Assembly: GCA_951799425.1 (NCBI GenBank)
Contig: OX637394.1
Location: forward strand, 44,790,642-44,854,641
Direction of reading: 5' to 3'
Source of the DNA: Ilex aquifolium
Lineage: Eukaryota; Streptophyta; Magnoliopsida; Aquifoliales; Aquifoliaceae
DNA: 64,000 bases
Every line of letters starts with the position of its first letter. Position 1 is the first letter of the stretch. Position numbers and translations under genes: made by a program. Of the stretch, positions 1-10,237 are shown in pieces. A model generated the notes under the pieces. The model was not told the origin of the DNA. It made no database searches and saw only the letters and a list, made by a program, of their open reading frames with translations.

Positions 1-749
1 AACATCTACTAACCAAACTATATAATCACTAATGCTTATATTGTTCAATATCTAAGAATTTTATGGTACTTTAGCACACTTTCAATTCATTTCTTATCCA
101 ATATGAGATTCTCATATATGATTTCCCAAGAATAATTTTTACATCTAATATCCAACTTAATCTAAAAACTTAATTTGTTCGGAAAAAAACTTAAAAACTT
201 AATACTTAGTTCATCCAATGTACATGATTCTCCCTTTGTCACTTTTTTTTTTATAATTATTATTGATTTGAAACTTAACCCTCACACATTATTCCAATAT
301 CTAAATTGCTAAATTAATCATAAGAAAATCCCTAAAATCTTCGAATACAACAGTCCTTCAATTTGAATAAACAAAGGTCATATAAGAAAGATGATGTGGA
401 TTCCAAATTGGAGATCCAATGAAAAAAACGAGCCTAAAAGACTCAACTCAAGCTCACATAATTCGGCTCGTTTATATACAAAATAGTCGAGCTACTCAGA
501 TTCGGCTCGGCTCGAGTTCCAAACGACCTGAGGTTGAACAATTTTTTAAACTCATTCAAAAAAAGGATAAAGATTTATTTAATTTTTTGTTACTATAACT
601 TTTTATCTAGGTAATACCACTGATATATTCAAGGTCTAATAGTTAACAAAACAAAAGGATAAAGATTTATTTAATAAAAATGGTTCAAGGCACCCGCTGG
701 TGCACGACACTCTGGATATTGTTTTATGTTGTCATTGACAATATAAATA
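1..749. other. Intergenic DNA with an older copy of the MYB-unit flank
   Basis: No gene is visible. Positions about 120-390 resemble 29460-29850 and 43090-43450, sharing for example the stretches around 'gttcatccaatgta', 'cttaaccctcacacatta' and 'cagtccttcaatttgaata'. This is therefore an older copy of the flank found near the end of each MYB unit. It lacks the SINE-like insertion that the two later copies carry. Positions 460-525 hold a GGCTCG/CTCGAG-rich stretch of a kind common in dispersed plant repeats; I could not classify it. Confidence 0.6.
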
Positions 750-1419
750 TCTATATAATAAAGTAGCTTACAATTCAAATATCAAAATATAAACAAAATG
801 ACTTTTGTTATTCGCGGTTGAGATCGCTTTAAATTTTACTTTAAAATTAATCTAACGGCTAATATTAACACTCTAAATTTAATAGGAAAAATAAGGTCCT
901 AAGGCTCTATTTGGAGTGATTTTTTAAAAGTACTTCTACAAAATAATTTTTCATAAATACTTTAAAAAAAATAATAGTGTTTGAAACCGCCCCACCACTA
1001 CCTCTACCCCAACCACCACCACCACCACCGCCGCCACCACCACCATCACCGTCGCCACCACCGACGGTGGCAACGTCGCCACCGTCGCCGCCGCCGTCGC
1101 CGCGACCACCACCGCCGCCGCCACCCCCCCCCCCCCCCCCCCACCACCACCATCGTCGCCACCACCTCTGCCGCCGCCACCACCATCGCTGCCGCCCTCG
1201 CCGCCATCCCCGCCACCACAGTCATTGCCACCTACCACAATCATCACCGTCTCTTACCACCACTACTGCCGCCCACCACCTCTCTCCCCCACTACAAACC
1301 GATACTTAAATTCTTTTATCTCTTCTATATGTTTGTGATTTGATTTTGGATATGAATACAAATATGTTTATTGTTTATCATTTTTTATTACACTGTGCCT
1401 TCAGACACAGGCAATAACT
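750..1419 (+). mobile_element. Helitron-like non-autonomous element, copy A
   Basis: It begins TCTATATAATAAAGTAG, a typical plant Helitron 5' end starting with TC and preceded by A. Near its 3' end a short hairpin at 1393-1410 (CTGTG...CACAG) lies about ten bases before the terminus, as in Helitrons. Its own CTRR terminus is not preserved, because a second element starts directly at 1420. The core, about 980-1280, is CCACCR/CCGCCR simple repeat with a C run at about 1125-1141. Proline- or glycine-rich open frames on both strands here are products of the repeat, not genes. No Rep/helicase is present. A MITE-like tandem repeat is the alternative. Confidence 0.5.
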
Positions 1420-2111
1420 TCTATATAATAAAGTAGCTTACAATTCAAATTTCAAAAGATAAATAAAATGACTTTTGCTTTTCGCGATTCAGATCGCTTT
1501 AATTAAATTTTACTTTAAAGTTAATCTAACGGCTAATATTAACACCCTAAATTTAATAGAAAAAATTGGCCCCTAAAAGTATGTTTGGAGTGACTTTTTA
1601 AAAGTACTTCTAAAAATTATTTATCATAAATACTTTAAAAAAAAAAAATAGTGATTGAAACTACCCCACCAATATCTCTACCACCACCATCGCCGCCACT
1701 GCCACCGCCACCACCATTGCCACCGCCACTACCACCTCCACCACCACCGTCGCCACCACCACCACCACCATTGCCGCCGCCATCGTCGTCGTCGCCACCA
1801 CCGCCTCCATCACCACCACCACCACCAATGTCGCTGCCGCCGTCGTCGCCACCACCACCATCGTCGCCACCACCGTCGTCGCCCTCGCCACCACCACCGC
1901 CGCCGCCACGGTCATTGCCACCCACCACAATCATCACCGTCTCTTACCACTACCACTGCCGCCCACCACCTCTCACCCCCACTACAAACCGATGCTAAAA
2001 TTCATTTATCTCTTATCTGTGTTTGTGATTTGATTTTGGATATGAATACAAATATGTTTATTGTTTACAATTTTTTATTACTCTGTGCCTTCAGGTACAA
2101 GCAATAACTAG
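1420..2111 (+). mobile_element. Helitron-like non-autonomous element, copy B
   Basis: This is a second copy directly abutting copy A, with the same TCTATATAATAAAGTAG start, the same 'ctaacggctaatattaac' block and a CCACCR-rich core (about 1675-1925). A hairpin at 2085-2098 (GTGCCT/AGGTAC) lies just before a terminal CTAG at 2108-2111 followed by T. That fits the Helitron rule of insertion between A and T with a CTRR 3' end. It encodes no transposase. The long open frames across it are shadows of the trinucleotide repeat. Confidence 0.55.
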
Positions 2112-2610
2112 TTTTTTAATAAAATAAATTGAAATCCTAATAAATCTCACTTATCAAACAACTGCCAAATTAAATAAAAATATAACAAATAGTATCATTT
2201 TCAAGTTTCCAGAAAAAGTTGGAGATAATAGAAAAAAATATTATATAATTTTTCAGAGAAGGTTTATTATTATAAAATATATTAATCTCACATTAGTCTA
2301 GGTATCCCATTAAGCTTAATTGAAAAGGATCCAAAATATTTGAGTGAGATCATCTCCAACTCACTTTCTCTTCAGTTCTCTTCTTAGTACATCATTTACC
2401 ATACATTCAAATGAGACTCATTATAAACAAGTGGATTCCTTACTCATTAATGGCAGAAGATGTGCCAAGAAAAAAATTGAAAATAAAGTGTACTAGAGAT
2501 AATGTGTACTCCAAAATATTTCCCATTAGCTGAGACTTTGTAGTTTTCATTTGTGGCCAAACATCTGAAACTGGGGTTGTCTGAGTGTAGGTGGGTTTGT
2601 AGAGAGAGAG
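2112..2610 (+). promoter_or_regulatory. MYB copy 1 upstream region
   Basis: This is the upstream region of MYB copy 1. From 2267 onward it is nearly identical to 30610-30964 in front of MYB copy 2, so the two genes share about 340 bp of proximal promoter. A possible TATA element, TTATAAAC at 2421-2428, lies about 190 bp before the ATG and is conserved in copy 2. A short GA tract directly precedes the start codon and is longer in copy 2. No other site can be named with confidence. Positions 2112-2266 are unique to this copy. Confidence 0.4.
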
Positions 2611-3820
2611 ATGGTGAGAACTCCATGCTGTGACAAGGCTGGACTGAAGAAGGGAACTTGGACTCCAGATGAAGATAGAAAGTTAATAGCTTATATCACC
2701 CAGTACGGGTGTTGGAACTGGCGTCAACTTCCCAAGCATGCAGGTACGAGTCTACTAAATAACCCTATTTCAGACGAATAAGAAAAATGATCGTCAAAAA
2801 CTAGATATTTCACCACCAACATTGCAGTTCGTGGCTTAGTCTAAAACTTCTGTGTTCATGTTTTCTTCCCGCTTAGTCTAAAACTTCCTTGCTTGCTTCT
2901 TAATTAAGGTTTATCAAGGTGTGGGAAGAGTTGCAGATTGCGGTGGATGAATTATCTACGACCAAACATCAAAAGAGGGAACTACAGCAAAGAAGAGCAA
3001 GATCTCATCATCCACTTACATAAGTCTCTAGGAAATAGGTACCCCCTTTCTCTCTCTCTCATGTAATGATTCACTATTTATACATGTGTTCTTGATAGCA
3101 TACAAACCAACTATAATGTAATCCATCATTAAGAGCAAAAGAACTTATGAACATTGTGTCGAGCGATGTAGATTTTAAAAATCGAACCACGTTAAATCTC
3201 ATCATGCAAATTTCAACAAAATCTATCTTCATGAAGTTATAAAACAGAAATATCAAATTTGACAAGCTGCACAAAGTTTTTCCCAATTAATAATATGAAA
3301 TCCTATATTGTTCTTTCTCTGCAGATGGTCAATCATTTCAGCCCATTTACCAGGAAGAACAGACAACGAGATTAAAAACTACTGGCACACCTACCTCAAG
3401 AAACGCTCAAAGCAAAACTCAACTCCCGATGAACCAAAAATGAGCTCCGACGATCATTCTCATGGTGAGACCAGCAGTACTGATCAACCATCTCCTTTAA
3501 ACCCTGAAAACCACCGAATCCTTGAAAGCTGCCCATTGTCTCCACAACTAGTTTCTGGTGAATTTTCGACTTCAACCACGGATTCTGCCGGAGAAAACGG
3601 CAGAGAGTTAGTCGGAGATGATGATGTTTCTCCGGCGGAAATATGTGCAGAACCGGTCGGAGATTTTTGGACAGAACCATTTTTGGAAGACAATTACAAC
3701 GACTTCGTGGCACCATTTTTAGATCCTGGGCTTTTGTATCCACCTTCTCCCATTACTGGGGTGGAATTTTCATGCTCAGATGGTTTGTATAATGATCAGA
3801 ATTACGCCTTAAACTGGTAA
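2611..3820 (+). CDS. R2R3-MYB transcription factor, MYB14/MYB15-like, tandem copy 1
   Basis: This is a nuclear DNA-binding transcription factor. Exons are 2611-2743 (133 bp), 2909-3038 (130 bp) and 3325-3820, the classic R2R3-MYB structure with GT-AG borders, giving 252 residues. The start fits the family N-terminus [18 protein letters not shown]2 has tryptophans at 17, 37 and 57. R3 has Tyr70 in place of the first Trp, then W89 and W108, followed by [18 protein letters not shown] at about 98-115. The C-terminus is acidic and Ser/Pro-rich with a [12 protein letters not shown] motif resembling the subgroup 2 (MYB13/14/15) C-terminal motif, so the subgroup is inferred. The bHLH-binding signature in R3 is degenerate (His80, Ser84, Ile91 and His95 at key positions), so bHLH partnership is unlikely. 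Copy 2 is about 95% identical. The gene appears intact. Confidence 0.93.
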
Positions 3821-5885
3821 TATTAACTAATCTAATGAAACGAGAACTTCAGAAAGCGATTGATTTCCGTCCAAATCTGGCTTCTACTTAATGAAAACTC
3901 CTGCATCAGCTTACACTCAGCTGCACTGTTCATGGTTCAGCTGGGCTGGACTTTCTTCTACACAGCAGGACTCCTACCTATCCAGATTAGCGAACAGCAG
4001 TAACTTCTTGGAAAAAGAAGACAAAATCAGTTGGATTTTGAGAATTTTTCTGTTTGTTTTTTAAATAACCTTATCACATGCAGGCAGACTAGACTCTGGT
4101 GAAATGAGGAGACTTCTCCACGTTGATCTTCGCTTCTTAGCTTGGGAATTTTATCAGCAATTTTTGCTGATAACGTTTCAAGGCTGCTCAGAGCCCAATG
4201 AAAGATACTCACCAGATCTCAGAATTTCAAGGCAAAAGATTTACAAGCTACTTAGGAGACTCAAATTCTTTTGAGTTCTTCTTATCTTTCCAGGCCATCC
4301 TCTTTGCTTTTAGCCTCAAGAATTTTAATTAATTCCTTTTCTTTATTTAAAATGCATTATGATGTAATTGCATTTTACATTTTTTATTTTGTTATACTCC
4401 TTAAAAAATGTTCTAATTACAGGGGTATCCCTTATCATTTTTGAAATATTATTCTCACCCCTATCAGATTTTGTATTTTACAGATATAAAAGAAAATAAT
4501 AAATAACATTACTACCACTATCAGAAATTTTTTTTTTTTTTGTCCTATACTTATCACTTATTTTGAACTTAGATTAAATTCTTATTTGACCATTATTAAA
4601 AGAATTTAATTATAGTTAAATAACTCTTATTTTTTATATATACACTAAATTAAATTAATTTTTTAAGTATAAATAACATTAGATTCCTGAATTAAGCCAT
4701 AATAGAATTGCTCTTTAAATTCACTCATAACAAATCTCTTACCACATCCCACCAATGAGATCATATTCCAACAAAAATTCAATCCAATTAAAGCATACCT
4801 CACAAGCAATGATAGATTTTTTCTCCTTCTTGTTTTTGATTGCAAGAAGGGGAGTCGAACAATATCTCTATGCCAAGGTTTTGAATGCACAGCTACATCA
4901 TAAGCATGTATCAGGTAGGCCTAGTTAAAGCCTAAACAAGGCCCACTTTTGATTTAGTAAAAATTGTTGAACAACTTGAAGCCCTATATGTATCCATGCC
5001 GAAATTAGAAATATTTAAAATGTCATTTTTTTTTTTTGTATCTCTTGATCTTTAATTTTTATTACTTTTTGATTTGGATTCCTCGTTTTACTAAAGTTAC
5101 GTTTCTATATATTCAATTTTATTCCTATTTATTTTAAATAATTTTGATTCTAGAGCTTCTCGTTATGTTTTTAGTTTATTATTTATTATTCTTTACTTTC
5201 ATCAATTAATACAACATAAATTCGCAAATAACATATGTCATAGGAGCTTATCATAAATTGAGGATCATGATCCTTGCCAAGGCTTTAATACATCAGCATT
5301 AACAAATTCGGAGCGTGACTCCCGAGAATCTTTCATTTTCACCAAGAATGACATGTTGGCACCAAACCTCTTTTTATACCCGTTTGTCGTATGTTAAAGT
5401 AGAGATTAATACAGTGGTCGTGAAAAGGGTGATGGTAGATCTTCACTCAATAGTTAATCTCATGCGTATATCGACTATTGAAGCGCCAAGCATTCCCATT
5501 AAATTTTGTATTCTAATGCTTTTTATTAAAGTAATTTATTTCTTTTTTGTATTCTAAGTATTTTTAACTTGTCAATTTTTGTATATTTGTTTTCAACTTC
5601 TTTTTTTATTCAGACTTGCTCGCTTTTGATGGTAGATCTTAGCGCAATGATAAAGTTGTTCGACTATAATATGAACGTCAATGATTTATCTCACGAAAAT
5701 AGTTTTATGTGTTTACAGGGATAAACTGTGCACATCTGACCATCCCGAGATCTTACATTAGACCATCATTTTTTCTTACTCTCTTAATAACCTTAATCAC
5801 AAATATAGTAATACACACATGTACAAATGTAACTACATTATTATTAATTTTTTTTTTTTTTGGGAATAAGCAAGAACATTATTTA
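3821..5885 (+). other. 3' flank of MYB copy 1
   Basis: No convincing gene is seen. Positions 3891-4391 (about 500 bp) are replaced in unit 2 by an unrelated 167-bp stretch (32194-32360), so the two MYB copies have different 3' flanks. From 4392 the sequence matches unit 2 again at 32361-32477, and after the Gypsy insertion at 39481-40671. Positions about 5208-5440 are missing from unit 2. A short minus-strand open frame at 4663-4890 recurs in unit 2 only because the DNA is duplicated; it shows no recognisable domain. Confidence 0.6.
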
Positions 5886-6038
5886 GAGCAACTCCAAGGG
5901 GCTATGTAAACCCACCCCTTTAGCTATTTTAGATAACCTTTTCACAAAATATTGCTCCAACGGACTAGCTATTGGGTTATCTAAAATAGATAAGCCCATT
6001 TTCACTCGGTAGATGTAGCTAGCGCTTCTCCCTCGCTG

Positions 6039-6096
<58 letters not shown>

Positions 6097-7314
6097 GATC
6101 GACAAGCTTCATCGATATTCAGCACAGCTCCACCGAGTCCACCGATATTCAGCACACAGGCTCCACCGATATTCAGCACAGCTCCACTGACTCCACCGAA
6201 GGCTCCACCGACTTCAAGGTATGGTTTCATACATACATTCAGATCTCCAAAAAATCTTCGGGTATTTGTTTGATGGGTATTGATGCTCCAACGGACATAC
6301 ATTGATGGGTATTTGTTTGATGCTTTGCCTGATTGGGTATTTGTTTGATGGGTTTACCTAATTTGTGATTTTTGTATTGTTGATCATTTATTTGTATCGG
6401 TTTACCTGATTTGTTTGTAATTTTCAAGGGAGTTTAGTTTTCTATGTTTTGATTTTATTGGGCAATGCTGGTCAGATTTTGTTTTCTATGGTTTACCTCA
6501 TTGTTGTTCATTGTTCAATGGGTGCATGAACCCATAGTCCTCCGGATTTGAGCTTGATGACTGTCATTCGAATGTTTGTGGAGACACTGTTAAAGCCCAA
6601 TGCTTGTTCTTGTTCAAACAGCCATATGCAATCTTTCACAGCTTGAGATTAGGTGTTAAAGAAAAATTTAAATGTGCAAAAACAATTCTCTACAACGTCC
6701 AACTTGAAATTTTTTTTTTTTTTCTCAAAGAAACAAGAACTGCTCTGCTCGTATGAAACAAAATTTTCAATGCTTGATAACTTGTCAATCTACTACTTGA
6801 GGACACAAACATATATAGAAAGCTGAATATAACATTTTGCACAAAGGGAGATAGCAGCAACCTAATGTTATCATCAAAACTAAAGTATGAAGAGCCTCTA
6901 TAGTACTGCATCATCAAGAACCAAGCAGCCATACCACAATGGACTTATAAAGCAAGCATCAATGCAATTATGTACCAATAAACAGAAAGTAGTCTCACAG
7001 ATTTTGATAAAAGCATAAACATGAATTTTTCAGATTTGTCAGATTATCATGAGGTAACCAGCTTGCATATGGACTTGGGTAAACATGGATCTTTGATCAT
7101 TATTAGTGGAAATTGATGCCTGCAATATACTCGTAATAACTAGAATATGTTGATGTTTATAGAAACCCAGTGTGTACTATATCTTGGATGCTATGTGTTG
7201 CCATGGAAAAATCATGCCCCCTTGACTTTATATTTGCAAAACACCAGCTGCCCATACTTGATTCAACACATTGAGGGGAACCTTGCTACTTGTCTCATCT
7301 TATAGGCATTACAC

Positions 7315-8371
7315 ATGGATCCATTCCAACATGGTGCGTACTTCACCAATCTCATGCATAATGAAACAAATTTAGGTGATGAGGTTATAGGTCAATCTTC
7401 ACCAATATCTCCTCAAGTAGAATCCACCACAAAAAAACAACGAGGTGGCAATTTTACATCAGAGGAAAACATTATGATAATCTCGGCGTGGCTTAATATT
7501 AGTTTGGATGCTGTACAAGGAAATGAGCAAAAATCAAAGACATATTGACATAGGGTTTGCGAGTTCTTCCACGAATACAAACCTAAGACATGCCCTAGTC
7601 GTAGTCAAAATTATTTGATGAATCGTTGGTCGGCAATTCAGCTAGCCACCAATAAATTTTGTGAGTGCTTTGCACAGATAGAAAGACTGAATCAAAGTGG
7701 CTTGACAGAGAAAGACAAGGTATGAGTGAATTTTAATGACAAAGACAAGGTATGAGTGTGGATACTTTTAATGACACGATAATGAGTTTTGTTGTAAATT
7801 TTTTCAGATTCGTGATGCCAAGAACTTGTACAAGGAACTCCATAACTCTTCTTTTCAGTATGAATATTGTTGGAATGAGTTAATGTATCAACCAAAATGG
7901 ATGGAGGATTCTCAAGTAAAGAAGCAAAAAACAAAACATAATGCTACTCCTGGCAGATCCGTGCCTTCTACAGCGGACTCCATAAATTTAGGAGATGACG
8001 GTGGGTCCTATGGATTCTTAAACAGGCCACCTGGAAGGAAAGCTGAGAAAGCGCGACTACGAAAATCAAAGAGCAAAGAAGGTGGAGGTGATGCAGAAAA
8101 TTCTGAACTTGTTCATCTGTTAGCAGAAATGAAGGAAGAGAAAAAGGTAGTGAATGAGAAGAAATTTGAAATGATGGAAAAATGTTATTTTCAAGAAGAG
8201 CAACGCCTGCTGCAAGAACAACAACGTCTACTGCAAGAGAAAGAGAAAATGCAAATGGAGCAACTAAAAGAGGAAGATCGAATAATGTCGATGGATACGA
8301 GTTGCATGTCTCCGGTGCAAGCTGAATATTATCAGCGCCGCCAAATGGAAATCTTGGGGAAGAAGATGTAG
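7315..8371 (+). pseudogene. Harbinger ORF1, Myb/SANT-like DNA-binding protein
   Basis: In PIF/Harbinger elements this accessory protein binds transposon ends and brings the transposase into the nucleus. Two exons are seen, 7315-7719 and 7808-8371, joined by a GT-AG intron with a TTTTCAG acceptor; they are in phase and total about 322 codons. The N-terminal half has the family signature around FTSEENIMIISAWLNISLD. The C-terminal half is a Glu/Lys/Gln-rich coiled coil (about 8140-8290). The only break seen is TGA at 7546-7548, where the family normally has Trp (KTYW). Such genes are often mis-annotated as glutathione S-transferase T3-like; no GST domain is visible. Confidence 0.8.
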
Positions 8372-8498
8372 TTCTTTTTTATTAATAGACAAACAACTTT
8401 AAGTAGTAGTAATGATGGTACAAGTACTGTAATAACATTTGCTTAAGTAGTGCCTAGTAGTTTCCATGCATATTCTACTGATGCTCGACTAGATCAGC

Positions 8499-9722
8499 TT
8501 AGAGTTTGGAATGACTTTCTTTGTCTCTGATGCAATGTTGAGTATTGATAAATTGCAGCAGTTCTGAACTCTGATCAGGTATGATTGTGGCAGTGGGATT
8601 CTCATCCATTATATCATAGCTAAAGTCCAACTCATTAGCATTCCACTCATCCTCGACAATCATGTTATATAATATTATGCATGCCTTCATAATATCCTTA
8701 AGCACTTCAAGTGTCCAGAAACGTGCTGGTCCACGCACTATAGCAAATCGTGCTTGGAGCACTCCAAATGCTCGCTCAACATCTTTTCTTGCTGACTCTT
8801 GAGATTTTGCAAAGTGTATTTGCTTATTGCCTCTTGGACATGGAATTGTTTTGACAAATGTTGCCAATTTTGGATATATACCATCAGCAAGGTAATATCC
8901 CATTGTATAATCGTTTCCGTTGACTGAGAAATTGACTAGAGGAGCCCGACCTTTTGAAATGAGAGCAAAAACAGAAGAGCGTTCTAATACGTTGATATCA
9001 TTTTGAGATCCAGGTAACCCAAAAAAAGCATGTCAAATCCAGAGATCATATGAAGCCACCGCCTCCAAAATAATTGTTGGTTCATGGATGTGACCAGAAT
9101 ACATACCTTTCCATGCTGTTGGACAATTTTTCCATTTCCAATGCATACAATCAATGCTACCCAACATCCCAGGAAACCCACGATTGGTACCCATTGCTAA
9201 TAATCTAGCAATGTCATCATTGTTTGGTGACCTAAAGTATTCATCGGAAAAAATTGTTACTATCGCCCTCACAAATCTTTTCAAACTTTCTATTGCGGTG
9301 CTTTCACCAATCCTCACATAATCATCAACAACATCTGCTGCAACTCCATAAGCAAACATCTTTATGGCAGCTGTCATCTTTTGAAGGGAAGACAAGCTAG
9401 TAATTCCAGCTGCATCTATTTTTTGGACAAAATATGGATCATAATCTTCCACCATTGATAAAATACGGAGGAAAATGGTTCGATTCATTAGAAACCTTCT
9501 TCGAAATAAATTTGGGGGATAGATAGGCGGTTCAACAAAATAATCACGATACAGTCTCTCGTGCCCTTGAACTCGATTGCGAAAAATAACTGAATGACCT
9601 TGAATGGAACCACGACGTACACCAGAGCTTTCTTCGCTATTCCGTTTGTTCATTTCGATAGCACAAATTGTTACCATCTCCAATTCATCATCGGAATCAG
9701 AATCGTCAAGAATCATCTTCAT
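8499..9722 (-). pseudogene. PIF/Harbinger DDE transposase (HARBI1/ALP1-like)
   Basis: This is the DDE-superfamily nuclease that excises and inserts the element. The minus frame runs from ATG at 9722 to 8499 (about 408 codons), the full family length. Visible features are an N-terminal helix-turn-helix region around YDPYFVQKIDAAGITSLSSL, a catalytic Asp in GSIDCMHWKWKNCP, KGMYSGHIHEPTIILEAVA, the LADGIYPKLATFV segment with the second Asp, and KDVERAFGVLQARFAIV with the catalytic Glu. One in-frame TGA (9033-9035, minus) replaces the Trp expected in DLWIWHAFFG; the frame is otherwise open. It converges with ORF1, as in autonomous elements. Confidence 0.87.
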
Positions 9723-9829
9723 TACAGGATGGTGAGCTATAACATAAACACAAAGAATAGTGCAATGTCAATAAATAAATTTTAGGTGTATGATAATGAG
9801 AGATGGAAGATCCTATTTATACATATCCA

Positions 9830-9925
9830 AAAATATGACCGTTGCAAATATGACCGTTGTAATATGACCGTTACAAATATGACCGTTACAAATATAACCG
9901 TTGTAATATGACCATTGAAAAATTC
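9830..9925. repeat. Subterminal TATGACCGTT repeats in the Harbinger element
   Basis: Five to six copies of TATGACCGTT, with slight variants, are spaced by about 10-16 bases just inside the right end of the element. The reverse complement, AACGGTCA, contains the AACGG core of a Myb recognition site. ORF1 of this element is Myb-like, so these are candidate binding sites for ORF1 or the transposase. That role is inferred. Confidence 0.6.
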
Positions 9926-10237
9926 AAATTTTAAATTTTTGAATTTTCTGACCATTATAAATATGACCATTATTTAAAAAAAATAAAATTTTAAAATTTT
10001 GATGACGTGGCGTAACACGTCATCATGTGTTGTCATCGATATGGTGATGACATGGTATACTACATAGTATTTTATATTTTAATAATTAAGAGTTAGTTGA
10101 AGTTAGTTGAAATGGTTAGCTAAAATAGATAACGTTGTTGGAGTGAGTTTGAAAAAATGGATAGTTAAAGTAAATAATAGAATAAAAAAATATATTTTGG
10201 CTAGCTAGTTTACGTAGTCTCCTTAGAATTACTCTTA

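Larger units (their letters stand above)
5886..10234. mobile_element. PIF/Harbinger DNA transposon, nearly complete
   Basis: This 4349-bp element has imperfect terminal inverted repeats: the left end starts GAGCAACTCCAAGGGGCTA and the right end, reversed, GAGTAATTCTAAGGAGACTA. It is flanked by TTA target duplications (5883-5885 and 10235-10237), the family signature. The empty site is preserved in unit 2 at 40669-40671, so insertion followed the MYB tandem duplication. It carries the usual pair of convergent genes, a Myb/SANT-like ORF1 (+) and a DDE transposase (-). Each is interrupted by one in-frame TGA, so the copy is probably inactive. A (CT)n run lies at about 6043-6093, and a short repeat containing 'ccgatattcagcaca' at about 6112-6220. 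Confidence 0.9.

Noticed and set aside
977-1343. Proline-rich and glycine-rich open frames on both strands
   Set aside because: Products of the CCACCR/CCGCCR simple repeat; open in several frames at once, with no start context or conserved domain.
1635-2107. Second set of Pro/His/Gly-rich frames
   Set aside because: Same trinucleotide repeat in the second Helitron-like copy.
4663-4890. Small gene duplicated at 39637-39855
   Set aside because: Shared only because the flank is duplicated; the frame is not preserved in a gene-like way and no domain is visible.
7315-8371. Glutathione S-transferase T3-like gene
   Set aside because: A common database mislabel for Harbinger ORF1; position, Myb/SANT-like motif and TTA-flanked element show what it is.
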